A stretch of DNA of 64,000 bases from Paraflavitalea sp. CAU 1676 (GCF_029223285.1 NZ_JARHUJ010000006.1:1-64000); one strand, 5' to 3'; positions 1 to 9,600 are shown, counted from the first letter of the stretch. Notes: generated from the sequence alone by a model not told the origin. Program-made: numbers and translations.

Positions 1-276
1 TGCTTTTTGAACGGAGTCTGCAACACGCAAAATGGAGATCGAATTATAGAAATATCCCTGAATAATATTCGCTTGAAAAAGGCTGCAGAAAAGCGGCTAA
101 AAACAAAGCGAGGCCTGCAAAAACGTAAACAACGTTGCTTCGATACAGAACCAGTGTTTGCCAACATCAAACACAACCACTACTTCAAGAGATTTATGCT
201 CAGAGGTATTGAAAAAGTATCGATAGAAACGGGCTTACTGGCCCTGGCACACAATCTCAGAAAGAAAGTAGCCTAA
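1..276 (+). CDS. IS1182-type transposase, C-terminal fragment (cut by window edge)
   Basis: The frame is open from the first base, so the gene starts outside the window; a TTG at 7 is not a credible start. The roughly 90 visible residues match the conserved tail of IS1182/IS4-like DDE transposases: a basic stretch, then RCFDTEPVFANIKHNHYFKRF and LRGIEKVSIETGLLALAHNLRK. In this family the tail carries the last acidic catalytic residue (the E of TEPVF) and a basic C-terminus. The enzyme would cut and rejoin the ends of its insertion sequence. The terminal inverted repeat could not be recognised in the following 200 bases, so the element boundary is unknown. Whether the upstream part is intact cannot be judged here. 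Confidence 0.8.
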   Translation, partial: CFLNGVCNTQNGDRIIEISLNNIRLKKAAEKRLKTKRGLQKRKQRCFDTEPVFANIKHNHYFKRFMLRGIEKVSIETGLLALAHNLRKKVA

Positions 277-400
277 AAAAGGCCAAAGGCCGAACACTCT
301 ACTCCCCACAAAGACTTGAGTTAGTGGTCACTCCACCTAAACTTCCGTCCCCCCCAAAGATCCCCACAGATAAACTCCACACAACGTCATAAAAGGAAAA

Positions 401-435
401 AGGGTGCCTCATAATTTTGAGACACCCTCTTTGTT
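401..435. terminator. Hairpin terminator between transposase and SDR gene
   Basis: The arms at 401-411 and 418-428 pair with a single mismatch around a 6-base loop. A-rich sequence lies before the hairpin and CTTTGTT after it, so it can end both the transposase transcript and the convergent SDR transcript. The arm core GGGTGTCTC recurs in the terminator at 42459. Confidence 0.6.
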
Positions 436-504
436 ATGAGCATATGTTTCGCGCATCTCTACAGGTGGATGCCTCCTTCATGCATGCGTCCCGGGAGGCC
501 ACCC

Positions 505-1257
505 CTATTGCGCCAGGTAGCCGCCATCCACATTGTAATATGATCCGGTCACAAAGGAAGCTTTATCAGAGGCCAGCCATAGCGCCAGTTCGGCTACTTC
601 TTCCGAAGCACCCAGTCTGCCCATGGGGTGCAGACTCACCAGCGCTTTCATCGCAGCGTCATTGAGGCTTTTAGTGAGCAGGGGCGTTACGATATAGCCC
701 GGCCCGATCGAATTGATGCGGATCTTTTTATCAGCATACTCCAATGCGGCAGCTTCTGTAAGGCCGATCACACCATGCTTGGCAGCCGCATACGCAGGCG
801 ATAAGCGTGTACCCACTTTACCAAGTATAGAGGCAACATTAACAATAGCGCCTCCACCCGAAGCCTGCATCGCCGGCAGCTGATAACGCATGCCGTAGAA
901 TACACCGGAAAGATTAATGCTTATCACCTTGTCCCACCCTTCTATAGGATACTCCCCCGTTACAGCCTGCGGACCGCCAATGCCGGCATTGTTAACGGCA
1001 AGATGCACGCCACCAAATTGCTTCACGGTTTGCTCTACCAGGGCCTTGCTGTCTTCGGGCTTCGACGTATCGGCCTTCACAAAAAAAGCCTCCCCTCCTT
1101 TGCCTTTGATATCCGACACGGTAGCATTGCCGCCTTTTTCGTCAATGTCCGATACCACGATCTTCGCGCCCTCTACCGCATACAGCAATGAAATAGCATG
1201 CCCAATACCCGATCCGGCGCCCGTTACGATCGCCACCTTCTTGTCTAACATTTTCAT
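505..1257 (-). CDS. SDR-family NAD(P)-dependent oxidoreductase
   Basis: A classical short-chain dehydrogenase of 250 residues, the usual family length. It should interconvert an alcohol and a ketone with a nicotinamide cofactor in the cytoplasm; the substrate is unknown. Visible motifs are TGAGSGIG (residues 12-19), NNAG (89-92) and the full tetrad N115, S143, Y156, K160. The acidic D37 at the end of the second strand (VVSDID) suggests NAD(H) rather than NADP(H). The start at 1257 gives MKMLDKK, where homology begins; a longer frame to 1443 runs into the upstream lipoprotein gene and reads as non-protein. ATG at 1251 is an alternative. The gene follows the lipoprotein gene by about 90 bases and may be co-transcribed with it. 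Confidence 0.88.
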   Translation of the reverse strand: MKMLDKKVAIVTGAGSGIGHAISLLYAVEGAKIVVSDIDEKGGNATVSDIKGKGGEAFFVKADTSKPEDSKALVEQTVKQFGGVHLAVNNAGIGGPQAVTGEYPIEGWDKVISINLSGVFYGMRYQLPAMQASGGGAIVNVASILGKVGTRLSPAYAAAKHGVIGLTEAAALEYADKKIRINSIGPGYIVTPLLTKSLNDAAMKALVSLHPMGRLGASEEVAELALWLASDKASFVTGSYYNVDGGYLAQ

Positions 1258-1346
1258 CTTATACTTTTTTAATGAGGTAATCGAATCAAGTGGGCAAAGG
1301 GGCGTAACTAACATGCACCCATCAAGTAAGGGCCGGCTGTACAGAT

Positions 1347-1943
1347 TTACTGGGCCAGGCCAATTTGTTTCATGAAAGCCTGGTTGTCCCAGAATAGGTA
1401 TTCTTCTACCATCTTGCCGTCTTTCCAATGGCCAATGGTGCACATACCCAACTTAAATTTCTTCCCGGTAGGCGGTATGAACTTACCACCGCCAACGGGC
1501 ATGGATTTCGAAAAGCTACCTTCCATTTCGCCGATCACCGCAGTCCAGTCGCCACTGCCAAACTTCACAGGATGCGTTTTGATCTTTGTATCTGGCGCAA
1601 ATACGAACATAGGCTTTAGCATATCGATATGCTGCGGAGAAAGGCCAACCGTTACCGAGCCGTCGGGATAGTATACTTTAATATCGTCAGCATGGCTGAT
1701 CGACAACTCGGGCCATTGCTGATTACTGTAGAAGACAAAGTCAAGCGAGTCGAATCGCCTCAACCGCATTTCAGTCATTTCCCGGTCTTCATTGGACATC
1801 TTCAACGCACTTTCCAGCGAGTCGATCTTTGCCTGAAGCTGCGCGGTATTTCCACCACCCGAACAGGCTGTAAAGAAAACAATGAAAAGACCCACCATGC
1901 AGTAAATGCAATATGGCATCGAAGCGAGTTGTAGCTTTTTCAT
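1347..1943 (-). CDS. Lipoprotein with SnoaL/NTF2-like fold (ester cyclase-like)
   Basis: This 198-residue protein starts with a signal peptide ending in a lipobox (FFTAC, Cys about residue 27), so it is probably exported and lipid-anchored. A short heptad-like stretch follows (AQLQAKIDSLESALKMSNED, residues 34-53). The rest resembles the SnoaL/ester cyclase group of NTF2-like proteins: a predicted cone-shaped domain ending in GHWKDGKMVEEYLFWDNQAF, the typical G+W..GKI.EE..FWD.. tail of that group. Such proteins bind small ligands or act as isomerases/cyclases; no catalytic residues can be assigned. A membrane-anchored version with a coiled-coil linker is less usual. Function unknown. Confidence 0.7.
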   Translation of the reverse strand: MKKLQLASMPYCIYCMVGLFIVFFTACSGGGNTAQLQAKIDSLESALKMSNEDREMTEMRLRRFDSLDFVFYSNQQWPELSISHADDIKVYYPDGSVTVGLSPQHIDMLKPMFVFAPDTKIKTHPVKFGSGDWTAVIGEMEGSFSKSMPVGGGKFIPPTGKKFKLGMCTIGHWKDGKMVEEYLFWDNQAFMKQIGLAQ

Positions 1944-2049
1944 GTTTTGCTGTTTTCTACAACCTATGCAATACTTTCGAAATACGGTTATCCTGTTTCA
2001 AACTCCAACCTGCTATTGGCCAGCCCACATGAACAATGTGTTGCTATGC

Positions 2050-2084
2050 CAATAAAAAAACCGTCCGGATGATCCGGACGGTTT
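2050..2084 (-). terminator. Terminator of the amidohydrolase gene
   Basis: Perfectly matching arms around CCGTCCGGAT / ATCCGGACGG lie just past the stop codon at 2108, followed on the minus strand by seven T residues. A standard intrinsic terminator. Confidence 0.8.
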
Positions 2085-2107
2085 GCTATAACACTCATGT
2101 GACCAAA

Positions 2108-3880
2108 CTAAGGTTGATACCCACCATAATATTTTACAGGGCTCCAGGCTGGTATCACCGGCAACGGCACAGGAGCCACAGGGCTGAGCACCTTGCTACC
2201 ATACACTACCTTGCCATCGACGATCGTGAGCAGTGCGTTGATCGATTTGATCTCCTCATCACTCACCGTGAAATAATCCTTATCGAGGATCACCAAGTCG
2301 GCGGAATATCCAGCTCGTATACGCCCCTTCCCTTTCTCCCTGATCAACTCATAGCCACCCGCAGTCAGCAACTTTAACGCTGTTTGCCGGTCGAGCGCAT
2401 TTTCGGCAGCCATCACTTGCGTGCCACCCACCGTTTTACCAGTCGTGATCCAATACAAAGCCACCCACGGGTTGTAACTCGCTACCCTTGTTCCATCAGT
2501 ACCAAGCCCCACAGGCAGTCCAAGCTCCAACATTCTCTTTACGGGAGGAGAGGCCAGTGCTGCCTTCTTACCATATCGATGAATGAAGCTCTCGCCCTGG
2601 TAAGCCATGCGGTGTTGTATCGCAATACCGCCACCCAGTGCCTTAATACGTAGCAGGTTGGCTTCACTGATCGTTTCGGCATGATCAAAGAACCATACCA
2701 GACCATTGAGTGGGGTTTCCTTATTAACCGTCTCGATGACATCGAGGTCGCGGGTTATGCTCTCATTGTAAGTAGCATGCAGCCTGAAAGGCCAGCGTTT
2801 TTGCACCAGCAGTTGGATCACCGACTTCAGATTAGCCTCCATGCCCGGAGGCAACTCCGGCCGCGGAAACAGGAAGTTCTCGAAGTCGGCCGCATCGGCT
2901 ACCAGGTTCTCGCCTCCACCCGTTACGTGGTAGTCTACATCATTGATGCCATTGTGGCCATGGTGATCGATCTCCACCATACCAGTCCACCGTTTGTAGT
3001 CATTCAACTCGGTTCCCTTCTTTTGCGCAAACAGAAAGTAAGGCAAACGCACGGTGATCTTGCCGAGCTTATTGAGCGAATCGGTGATCGCATAATCGTC
3101 GGGGAAATTCTGAAAGCCACCACCGGCATCCATCACCGCCGTAACACCAAACCTGTTCAACTCGGTCATGTACTGCAGCGTGGAGTTGATCTTCTCTTCG
3201 GTAGTCAACTCAGGTAGTTTTGCCAGCGTGGAATACAGGATAAATGCATTCGGCTCGGCCACCAGCAGACCGGTAGGGTTGCCCTCATTGTCTTTCTCGA
3301 TCAAACCACCAGCCGGGTTGGGCGTATCGCCATTGATGTTGAGCAGCTGCAAACCAGCCTTGTTTAACCAGGCCTTTCCGTATAAGTATAAAATGAAAGT
3401 GGGCACATCACCGGTTGCTGCATTGATCTCTGCCAGCGTAGGCAATCTCTTTTCAGCAAACTGGTATTCATTCCAACCACCTACCACACGCACCCACTGC
3501 CCGCTGGGAGTGCGCTGAGCCTGCTCCTTCAGCATCTCTAAAGCACGTTGCAGACTGGTTACGCCATCCCACCTCAACTCAGTATTATAAAAGCGGCCTC
3601 CGCGTATTACGTGCAGGTGACTATCGAAAAGGCCGGGAATAACGCGCCGGCCGCCGGCATCAATAATTTTTGTTTGTTTGGTTTTCAGTTTCAGCACCTG
3701 CTGGTTCGTACCAGTTTGCAGGATCTTACTGCCGGCAATAGCAACTGCCTCGGTCGTTACATTGCCATCACCCGTAGTAACCTTTGCGTTGGTGATGATC
3801 AAATCAGCTTTTGTTTGTGCCTGGCTGTCGGGTGCCCACAAGAGCACTACCAATGACAGCACTAAAGAAATCGTTCTCAT
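2108..3880 (-). CDS. Exported amidohydrolase (YtcJ/AepA-like, Amidohydro_3)
   Basis: A 590-residue metal-dependent hydrolase with an N-terminal signal peptide (ending near SQAQTKA, residues 19-25), so probably periplasmic. The family adopts a TIM barrel plus a small beta sandwich and hydrolyses C-N bonds in amides or ureas; named members include N-substituted formamide deformylase. Visible features are the metal-binding HxH in FDSHLHVIRGG, a later RLHATYNES histidine, the WFFDHAETIS histidine and the LGTDGTRV aspartate near the C-terminus. Length and motif order fit the family. Its substrate cannot be read from sequence. The gene follows the YcaC-like hydrolase by 53 bases, but a terminator sits between them, so it may have its own promoter or depend on read-through. 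Confidence 0.85.
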   Translation of the reverse strand: MRTISLVLSLVVLLWAPDSQAQTKADLIITNAKVTTGDGNVTTEAVAIAGSKILQTGTNQQVLKLKTKQTKIIDAGGRRVIPGLFDSHLHVIRGGRFYNTELRWDGVTSLQRALEMLKEQAQRTPSGQWVRVVGGWNEYQFAEKRLPTLAEINAATGDVPTFILYLYGKAWLNKAGLQLLNINGDTPNPAGGLIEKDNEGNPTGLLVAEPNAFILYSTLAKLPELTTEEKINSTLQYMTELNRFGVTAVMDAGGGFQNFPDDYAITDSLNKLGKITVRLPYFLFAQKKGTELNDYKRWTGMVEIDHHGHNGINDVDYHVTGGGENLVADAADFENFLFPRPELPPGMEANLKSVIQLLVQKRWPFRLHATYNESITRDLDVIETVNKETPLNGLVWFFDHAETISEANLLRIKALGGGIAIQHRMAYQGESFIHRYGKKAALASPPVKRMLELGLPVGLGTDGTRVASYNPWVALYWITTGKTVGGTQVMAAENALDRQTALKLLTAGGYELIREKGKGRIRAGYSADLVILDKDYFTVSDEEIKSINALLTIVDGKVVYGSKVLSPVAPVPLPVIPAWSPVKYYGGYQP

Positions 3881-3893
3881 CGTACAAAAATTA

Positions 3894-3914
3894 AGGGGCG
3901 GATGAACCGCCCCT
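3894..3914 (-). terminator. Terminator between YcaC-like gene and amidohydrolase
   Basis: The 8-bp arms AGGGGCGG and CCGCCCCT enclose a 5-base loop and are followed on the minus strand by TTAATTTTTG. It lies between the stop of the upstream gene and the ATG of the next one, only 13 bases from that ATG. Confidence 0.75.
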
Positions 3915-3933
3915 GTTTTACATCAACCAATTA

Positions 3934-4635
3934 TTAGTGTTTCAGCATTTCATGAGCGTATTGGATACCGATACCATAAGCGCCACCGTATTTCTTCACG
4001 AGGCTGGTAACGGCTGCGTATGTTTCACCTCTTGCCCAGTCGCGTTGCAGCTCGAGCAGGTACTGCATGGAAGTGATGGGTTTTACACCGGCCTGCACCA
4101 TGCGGCTTATCGCCATTTCATGAGCTTCAGTGCTTACGTCGCCACTGGCGTCTGTGATCACATATACATCGTATCCATCAGCTTTAGCAGACAAAGCGGG
4201 GCCTACGATACAAACGCTTGTCCACAGACCGGCTAATACGATCTTCTTTTTACCCTTGTCCACGATCGCTTTGTGCGCGTTCACATCTTCCCAGGAATTC
4301 ATCGTTGTTCTATCGATATAAGGGAACTTAGCGGCAGGATAGAATTCTGCAACCTCTGGGAATACAGGTCCGCTGAATGATTTCTCAGCAACGGTAGTAA
4401 CGACGGTAGGCACTTTAAAGATGCTGGAAGCGCCAGCTACGATGGCTGTATTGTTCCTTAATTGTTCGATAGCGATATTCTTAACGGCGAAACCCATCTG
4501 GCTTTCATGATCTATCAGTACCAGGGCGTGGTTGGTAGGGTTCAGTAATTCGGGAGAGGGCTTCTGGGCTTGTGCAGTAAATCCAAGAACTGCAAGAGAA
4601 AAAGAGGCTACTACGGATTTAATTAACGGTTTCAT
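3934..4635 (-). CDS. Exported isochorismatase-family hydrolase (YcaC-like)
   Basis: A 233-residue cysteine hydrolase. The core shows the family triad: Asp in ALVLIDHESQ (about residue 42), Lys in the KKKIVLAGLW segment and Cys in LWTSVCIVGPAL, followed by the YcaC-like signature GYDVYVITDASGDVS. The RTTMNSWED segment is also YcaC-like. Unlike most YcaC relatives, which are cytoplasmic, it begins with a clear signal peptide (MKPLIKSVVASFSLAVLGFT, cleavage after AQA), suggesting a periplasmic location. The chemistry is likely amide or related hydrolysis by the cysteine; the natural substrate of YcaC proteins is unknown. It is upstream of an exported amidohydrolase, hinting at a shared periplasmic task. 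Confidence 0.85.
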   Translation of the reverse strand: MKPLIKSVVASFSLAVLGFTAQAQKPSPELLNPTNHALVLIDHESQMGFAVKNIAIEQLRNNTAIVAGASSIFKVPTVVTTVAEKSFSGPVFPEVAEFYPAAKFPYIDRTTMNSWEDVNAHKAIVDKGKKKIVLAGLWTSVCIVGPALSAKADGYDVYVITDASGDVSTEAHEMAISRMVQAGVKPITSMQYLLELQRDWARGETYAAVTSLVKKYGGAYGIGIQYAHEMLKH

Positions 4636-4897
4636 AATTGTAACTTTTAAGTTTTGTTCGGTTTATGTTATGTTCGATTAATTTGATAACACAAAGCTAT
4701 TGCAGCGCGCTGCCGAAGGCAAGTGACAAATTGAGGATAGTGTTGTACATATCATCGAAGCATTGAAAAAGCACTTTAATCGTCACAATCACACTATATA
4801 ATATGCAGCGACCGATGCCCGCATCGCTTATCACATTCTTATTACCGTTAAAACACCTGCGCGGCAAACGCAAAGAAAATGTTAACTTGGAAGTACC

Positions 4898-6097
4898 ATG
4901 AGCAGGGATATACTATCAATCATCAAGCAGTTCAATGCCACGCGCGATCAGCAGGTACTACCCCGCAAATACGAAGCAATGGCAGAAGACCCCTTCCGTT
5001 TTTTCCGGGGCACCTGCCATCTCTTCTACTATGATCTGGCGCAGCAGTACCCATTCGATGCATCGCCCGCTTCGTGGATCTGTGGGGACCTGCACCTGGA
5101 GAATTTCGGCAGCTATAAAGGCAGTAACAAGTTGGTGTATTTCGACATGAATGATTTTGATGAAGGTATACTGGCTCCCTTATTATACGATCTCTCCCGC
5201 CTGCTTACATCGCTCAACATTGCGATCGCCGAAATTGGATATTCCCGGAAGGAAAAAAAGAAGCTCACGCAGCAATTGCTACAGCAATACCGCTTCGCAC
5301 TGGTGAAGAACAAAGCCTTTAACATTGAAAAGGAAACCTCGGCCGGTCTCATCAAAAAGCTCATCAATAAAGTCAGCGAACGCACACGCACTGACCTCCT
5401 CCGCGAGCGCACGAACAATAGATCATCCAACGCCAAACTGATTGTTGACGATAAGCTGATCAAAATATCCAAAGACGAAAGGAAGGCATTGGCAGCCTCC
5501 TTCGCCAAATGGTTCAATAAAGGGTTTCATGCAGGATTTAAAGTAGCAGATGCGGGTTTCAGGATTGCCGGCACCGGCAGCATCGGCGTAAAACGTTATG
5601 TATGCTTACTGGAGAATGAAGTGGATCCGCGGCAGAAGAGATTGATCGATGTTAAAATGGCGATGCCTTCCTCCATACCGCTGCCTTCGCATATTCAACA
5701 ACCCGGCTGGAAAAATGAAGCAGAGCGCATCATAGAGGTGCAGGAAATGATGCAGCATGTAACACCCGCATACCTGTCGACATTCAAGCACCACAATGAA
5801 TGGTATGTAGTGCGCGCCATACAACCCACCGCCGATAAGATCAGCCTGGATGATTCCTGGCACCAACCCAACCGGGTTACCCAATACCTGGCCGACCTGG
5901 CCATGCTCACTGCATCCACGCACCTGCGCAGCAGCGGGCGCCGCGGATCGGCCACTGCCGATGAACTAAAAGCATTTGCCGAGGCCACCGCCTGGGAAAA
6001 CCAACTCATCAAATGGGCAGATGACTATGCTCAACAGGTAGTAAAAGATCACGCACAATTTAAGAAGGCCTGGAAGGAAGGGTACTTTAGAAACTAA
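4898..6097 (+). CDS. DUF2252 family protein
   Basis: A 399-residue protein matching the DUF2252 family: early RDQQVLPRKYEAMAEDPFRF, the hallmark WICGDLHLENFGSY and VYFDMNDFDEG motifs, and near the C-terminus RVTQYLADLAMLTASTHLRS. The GDLHLENF...D.NDFDE pattern resembles the catalytic HxD...N and metal-binding D of kinase-like phosphotransferases, so an ATP-dependent phosphotransferase role is plausible but unproven. No signal peptide or membrane segment is seen, so it is likely cytoplasmic. It is a single-gene unit, divergent from the YcaC-like gene, with no functional partner beside it. Confidence 0.85.
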   Translation: MSRDILSIIKQFNATRDQQVLPRKYEAMAEDPFRFFRGTCHLFYYDLAQQYPFDASPASWICGDLHLENFGSYKGSNKLVYFDMNDFDEGILAPLLYDLSRLLTSLNIAIAEIGYSRKEKKKLTQQLLQQYRFALVKNKAFNIEKETSAGLIKKLINKVSERTRTDLLRERTNNRSSNAKLIVDDKLIKISKDERKALAASFAKWFNKGFHAGFKVADAGFRIAGTGSIGVKRYVCLLENEVDPRQKRLIDVKMAMPSSIPLPSHIQQPGWKNEAERIIEVQEMMQHVTPAYLSTFKHHNEWYVVRAIQPTADKISLDDSWHQPNRVTQYLADLAMLTASTHLRSSGRRGSATADELKAFAEATAWENQLIKWADDYAQQVVKDHAQFKKAWKEGYFRN

Positions 6098-6152
6098 CCC
6101 ATCGTCATTCACCTTCCTCTCCTCCAATTCCCACTCCACGTAAAATGAAAAA

Positions 6153-6175
6153 CCCCGGCTCAACGAACCGGGGCT
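6153..6175. terminator. Bidirectional terminator
   Basis: Arms CCCCGG and CCGGGG with an AACCC/GGGCTGTTT context sit between the convergent DUF2252 gene and the KKDGTPD-repeat gene. On the minus strand the arm is followed by TTTTTCATTTTA. Confidence 0.7.
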
Positions 6176-6213
6176 GTTTGGAATGAATGGGATGATAAAC
6201 TAAACCCTAACAA

Positions 6214-6693
6214 CTATTTTGTAGCCTTCTTCTTATTGGCTTTGTACCGCATATCGGGCGTACCGTCTTTCTTGGCAGGGCCTGAAGCGCTTGCCTGGTT
6301 TGCCTTGTAGCGCTTATCGGGCGTACCATCTTTTTTTACAGGGCCAGCGGGTGCTGTGGAAGCTGCCGGTTTACTGCCTGCCTGTGGGTTCGCAGAAGCC
6401 GAAGGCGTTGCAGAAGCGGTTGGCTTACTACCGGCAGCAGGCTTACTGGCCGATGCAGGTGTAGCGGCATGGTGGTTACGCTCTTTCTTTTTGTCGTGCT
6501 TAGCAGCTACGGCAGCACTGTCTGCCTTTAGCGTTTTGTCGGCTTTAAATGCTTTCTTCTCTTTCTTATGACCTGCCTTTGCTGCCGCCTGCGTTTTCGC
6601 AGGCTCCTGTACTTTTGTATCTGTGGCCGACTGAGCAAAGGTGGCAGCATTGATACCAATCAGAACGAGGGCTGCTAATAATACTCTTTTCAT
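6214..6693 (-). CDS. Secreted Ala/Lys/Pro-rich protein with two KKDGTPDxRYKAN repeats
   Basis: A 159-residue protein with a signal peptide (MKRVLLAALVLIGINAATFA-QS). The mature part is low-complexity, rich in Ala, Lys, Ser, Pro and Thr, with no obvious fold until the C-terminus, where a 21-residue unit appears twice: KKDGTPDKRYKAN and KKDGTPDMRYKAN, also visible as a 63-bp imperfect DNA repeat (6241-6282 and 6304-6345). Its ATG overlaps the stop of the upstream polysaccharide fusion gene by four bases (ATGA), so the two are translated together. A strongly basic exported protein next to a polymer synthase could bind an anionic or partly deacetylated polymer, but this is inference; no function is known to me. 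Confidence 0.75.
   Translation of the reverse strand: MKRVLLAALVLIGINAATFAQSATDTKVQEPAKTQAAAKAGHKKEKKAFKADKTLKADSAAVAAKHDKKKERNHHAATPASASKPAAGSKPTASATPSASANPQAGSKPAASTAPAGPVKKDGTPDKRYKANQASASGPAKKDGTPDMRYKANKKKATK
6241..6345 (-). repeat. Two 42-bp coding repeats, 63-bp period
   Basis: Imperfect direct repeats at 6241-6282 and 6304-6345 encode the KKDGTPDxRYKAN motif twice at the end of the small secreted protein. Confidence 0.8.
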
Positions 6694-9600
6694 GTGTTTT
6701 GATATTTGATTTTAACGAAACTTACATTACCGGTCCGCTTCAACACACCCCATCCCTGCCCTTCTCCTTTAACGGCTTTCCGAAGCGCTTTAAAAAGGAT
6801 CACATACATTAGCTGCCTGTACACCAATCGCTGTGGTATCAACCACACCAGCTTACCTGGCTTTTCTTTCTCGAATGCGAAAGCTACGATGCTCACCAGT
6901 ATATCCACTGCAAAAAATACGAGGTAGTATACCAGTATCTTATGCATACTCTCGGGGTCGTGCCTGTTCCAGATAAGGCTCAACACGAACATGACATCTG
7001 CTAACGGAGCCAATGCCGGTAATATTATTTGAAAGAGTAGAATATTCGGAAGCGATACCATACCGAGCGCCTTGTAACGCGGATTAAAACAGGCGTCCCG
7101 GTTCTTCCAAAAGCTTTGCATGATTCCGTAGGTCCAGCGAAAGCGCTGTTTCATGAATTGTTTCAGCGTCTCCGGCGCCTCCGTAACAGCAATCGCATCC
7201 GGACAATTGACAATCTGGTATCCATTGCGAAGAATACGAATGGTAAGATCGCAATCTTCCGCAAGTGTATCACTCGTAAAACCATCAGCCGCTTCAATCG
7301 CTGCTTTTCTGAATGCGCCAATGGCGCCCGGCACCACCGTGATCCCATTGACGAGGTCAAAAGCCCGACGATCAAAATTCTGTGCGGTAGTATATTCGAT
7401 ACTCTGCCAGCGGGTGAGCATATTGCGCTCATTACCCACTTTTACGTTCCCGGCAACAGCACCAACCATAGCAACATCGCTGCTATTTGTTGATGGCTCT
7501 GCGATAAACTTCGTCATCAACATCCTCACAGCATGCTGTTTCAGCTGTGTATCTGCATCTATACAAACCACAAAGTCATGCTGTGTATGCGCGATCCCAA
7601 AATTCAAAGCCGATGCTTTACCGCCATTGGGCTTAGTGAGTACTTTTACCCGGTCATCTCCGGCAAATGCAGCCTGCACACGCTGGTAGGTTGCATCTTT
7701 CGAACCATCATCTACAAAGATGATATCAAAGGCAGGATAGTCCTGTTGCAACAGGTTTTCGATTGTCTTCACCGCATTGATCTCCTCGTTGTAAGCCGGG
7801 ACTATAATACTTACCGCTGGCCATGCATCTGCAGGAATCAACGTAGCTGCCATACGTCGGCCAGCTATGATCTTTTGCATCAGGGCCATGATCGCCATAC
7901 TGCCAATACGGATAAAACCAAGCAGGATCGCTACCCAAAACGCCGCACTGAGAAATTGTCCCAGCCAGTAACCCACTGTTGCGATCCTGCCATTCCAGGC
8001 CACCAGGCTATTATTCACTGGCGGCATCACCTCATCTTTTGTTTTACCCAACAAACCCGAAATAGTAGTAAACCCAATACCCCGTTCCTTGAAATAATGA
8101 ATGATCCCTGGCAGGGCAGCCACAGTAGCCGCGCGGTTACCACCAGCGTCGTGCAGCAGAATGATGCCCTTTTCGGGATTCGCTTCATATTCCCTGATCG
8201 TCCTCGCATATATGCTGTCGGCGGTAACACCCTTCTCCCAGTCGTTGGGGTCGATGCTTTCTCCCACCGTATAATAGTTCTGTTGCTTGCTCAGGTTAAT
8301 GGGACGTAACTCTACATCGGTAGTAGGTTCAGAATCGGCATTGTAAGGCGCCCTGAAGAGGACCGTGGTATGCCCGGTGATCGATTCAATCAACAGGCGT
8401 GTAGCCTCCATTTCGGTAGCTGCCCTTTCGGGACTCACCATCGCTATATTGGGATGGGTGAAGGTGTGATTGCCGATCTCATGCCCTTCGCGATAGATCC
8501 TTTTCAACAAGGGCAGATTATTCTCCGCCTGCAAACCGATCACGAAAAACGCGGCTGGTACATTTTCCTTCTTAAGTATATCGAGCACCTGTGGCGTATA
8601 GGTAGGATCGGGTCCGTCGTCGAAAGTAAGCGCCACCTGTTTATGTACCACTCCATATTTCCGGATCACGTATTTGGTGGGCAACTGCACATATCGTTGT
8701 TCGCCGATAAGGCCTTCCGTACTGTCTACCATAATGTCGATCTTGCCGGGCTGGGGCGCCGTGATCACATTGAGCACTTCACCATCGCCGATGTAGTCGG
8801 GCCTTTCCACCGGCGTATTTACTGTCATCAGTTTGTTGTAATCGAAAGGATGTGCGGCAATTGCTTTATTGGTGAGGTTTCGGTTGTAAAAGGTCCAGAG
8901 GCGTTCATCTTCACTGCCCAATCTCCACAAGGCAGTGCCTGCTGTACCATACTCGTCTGCAAACCTTACCGTATTGAAATTAGAAGCTGCATCATTGAAA
9001 TACACGTCATGTCCCCTGCCATTGCCATCGGTATATTGGTAATGGTTATTGTAGGTATCGTTGTCAAAATCGATGTCGGCGTTGTACTGGCGGGCATTTG
9101 CCAGCGCCTGCTGGTAAGTTACTGTAGTAGCTTCCATATGGCCGGCCCAATCGTATCCATAGCCTGCAATGCAGAGGATCAGTTTGTCGGTAGGTATCTC
9201 TTTAGCAGTTTCATCCAGCACTTTCTCGATCCACTGCTGACTACTCACGCTGCCCGGTACACTTGAGGCAAAATGTTCGTCGTAGGCCATGAGGAACATA
9301 TAATCATTATACCGCTGCAACTCGCCTACATTAAAGTCCGCATCGTGGGGCATAATATCCTGCGTAACCAGGTAACCTTTGGGATGCAACTTATTGTACA
9401 GCTCCCGCTGAAAGGCAATGATAGGCTCATCCCCTTTTTCCCGAAACTCTTCAAAGTCAATATTAATACCTTGCAGTTGATATTGATCGAGGTACTTTAC
9501 GATATCATTGATAAGGCGTTCGCGCTTTAGCGGGTTGTGCAGGATGCGGTGTAACATGGCGCCATCGAAGCCGCCTTCTCCCAATTGCTCATTGGTATTG

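Noticed and set aside
8370-9266. 298-residue plus-strand frame opposite the polysaccharide fusion gene
   Set aside because: Lies wholly antisense to a well-supported gene with full motifs; composition (His/Ile-rich) is typical of an antisense shadow.
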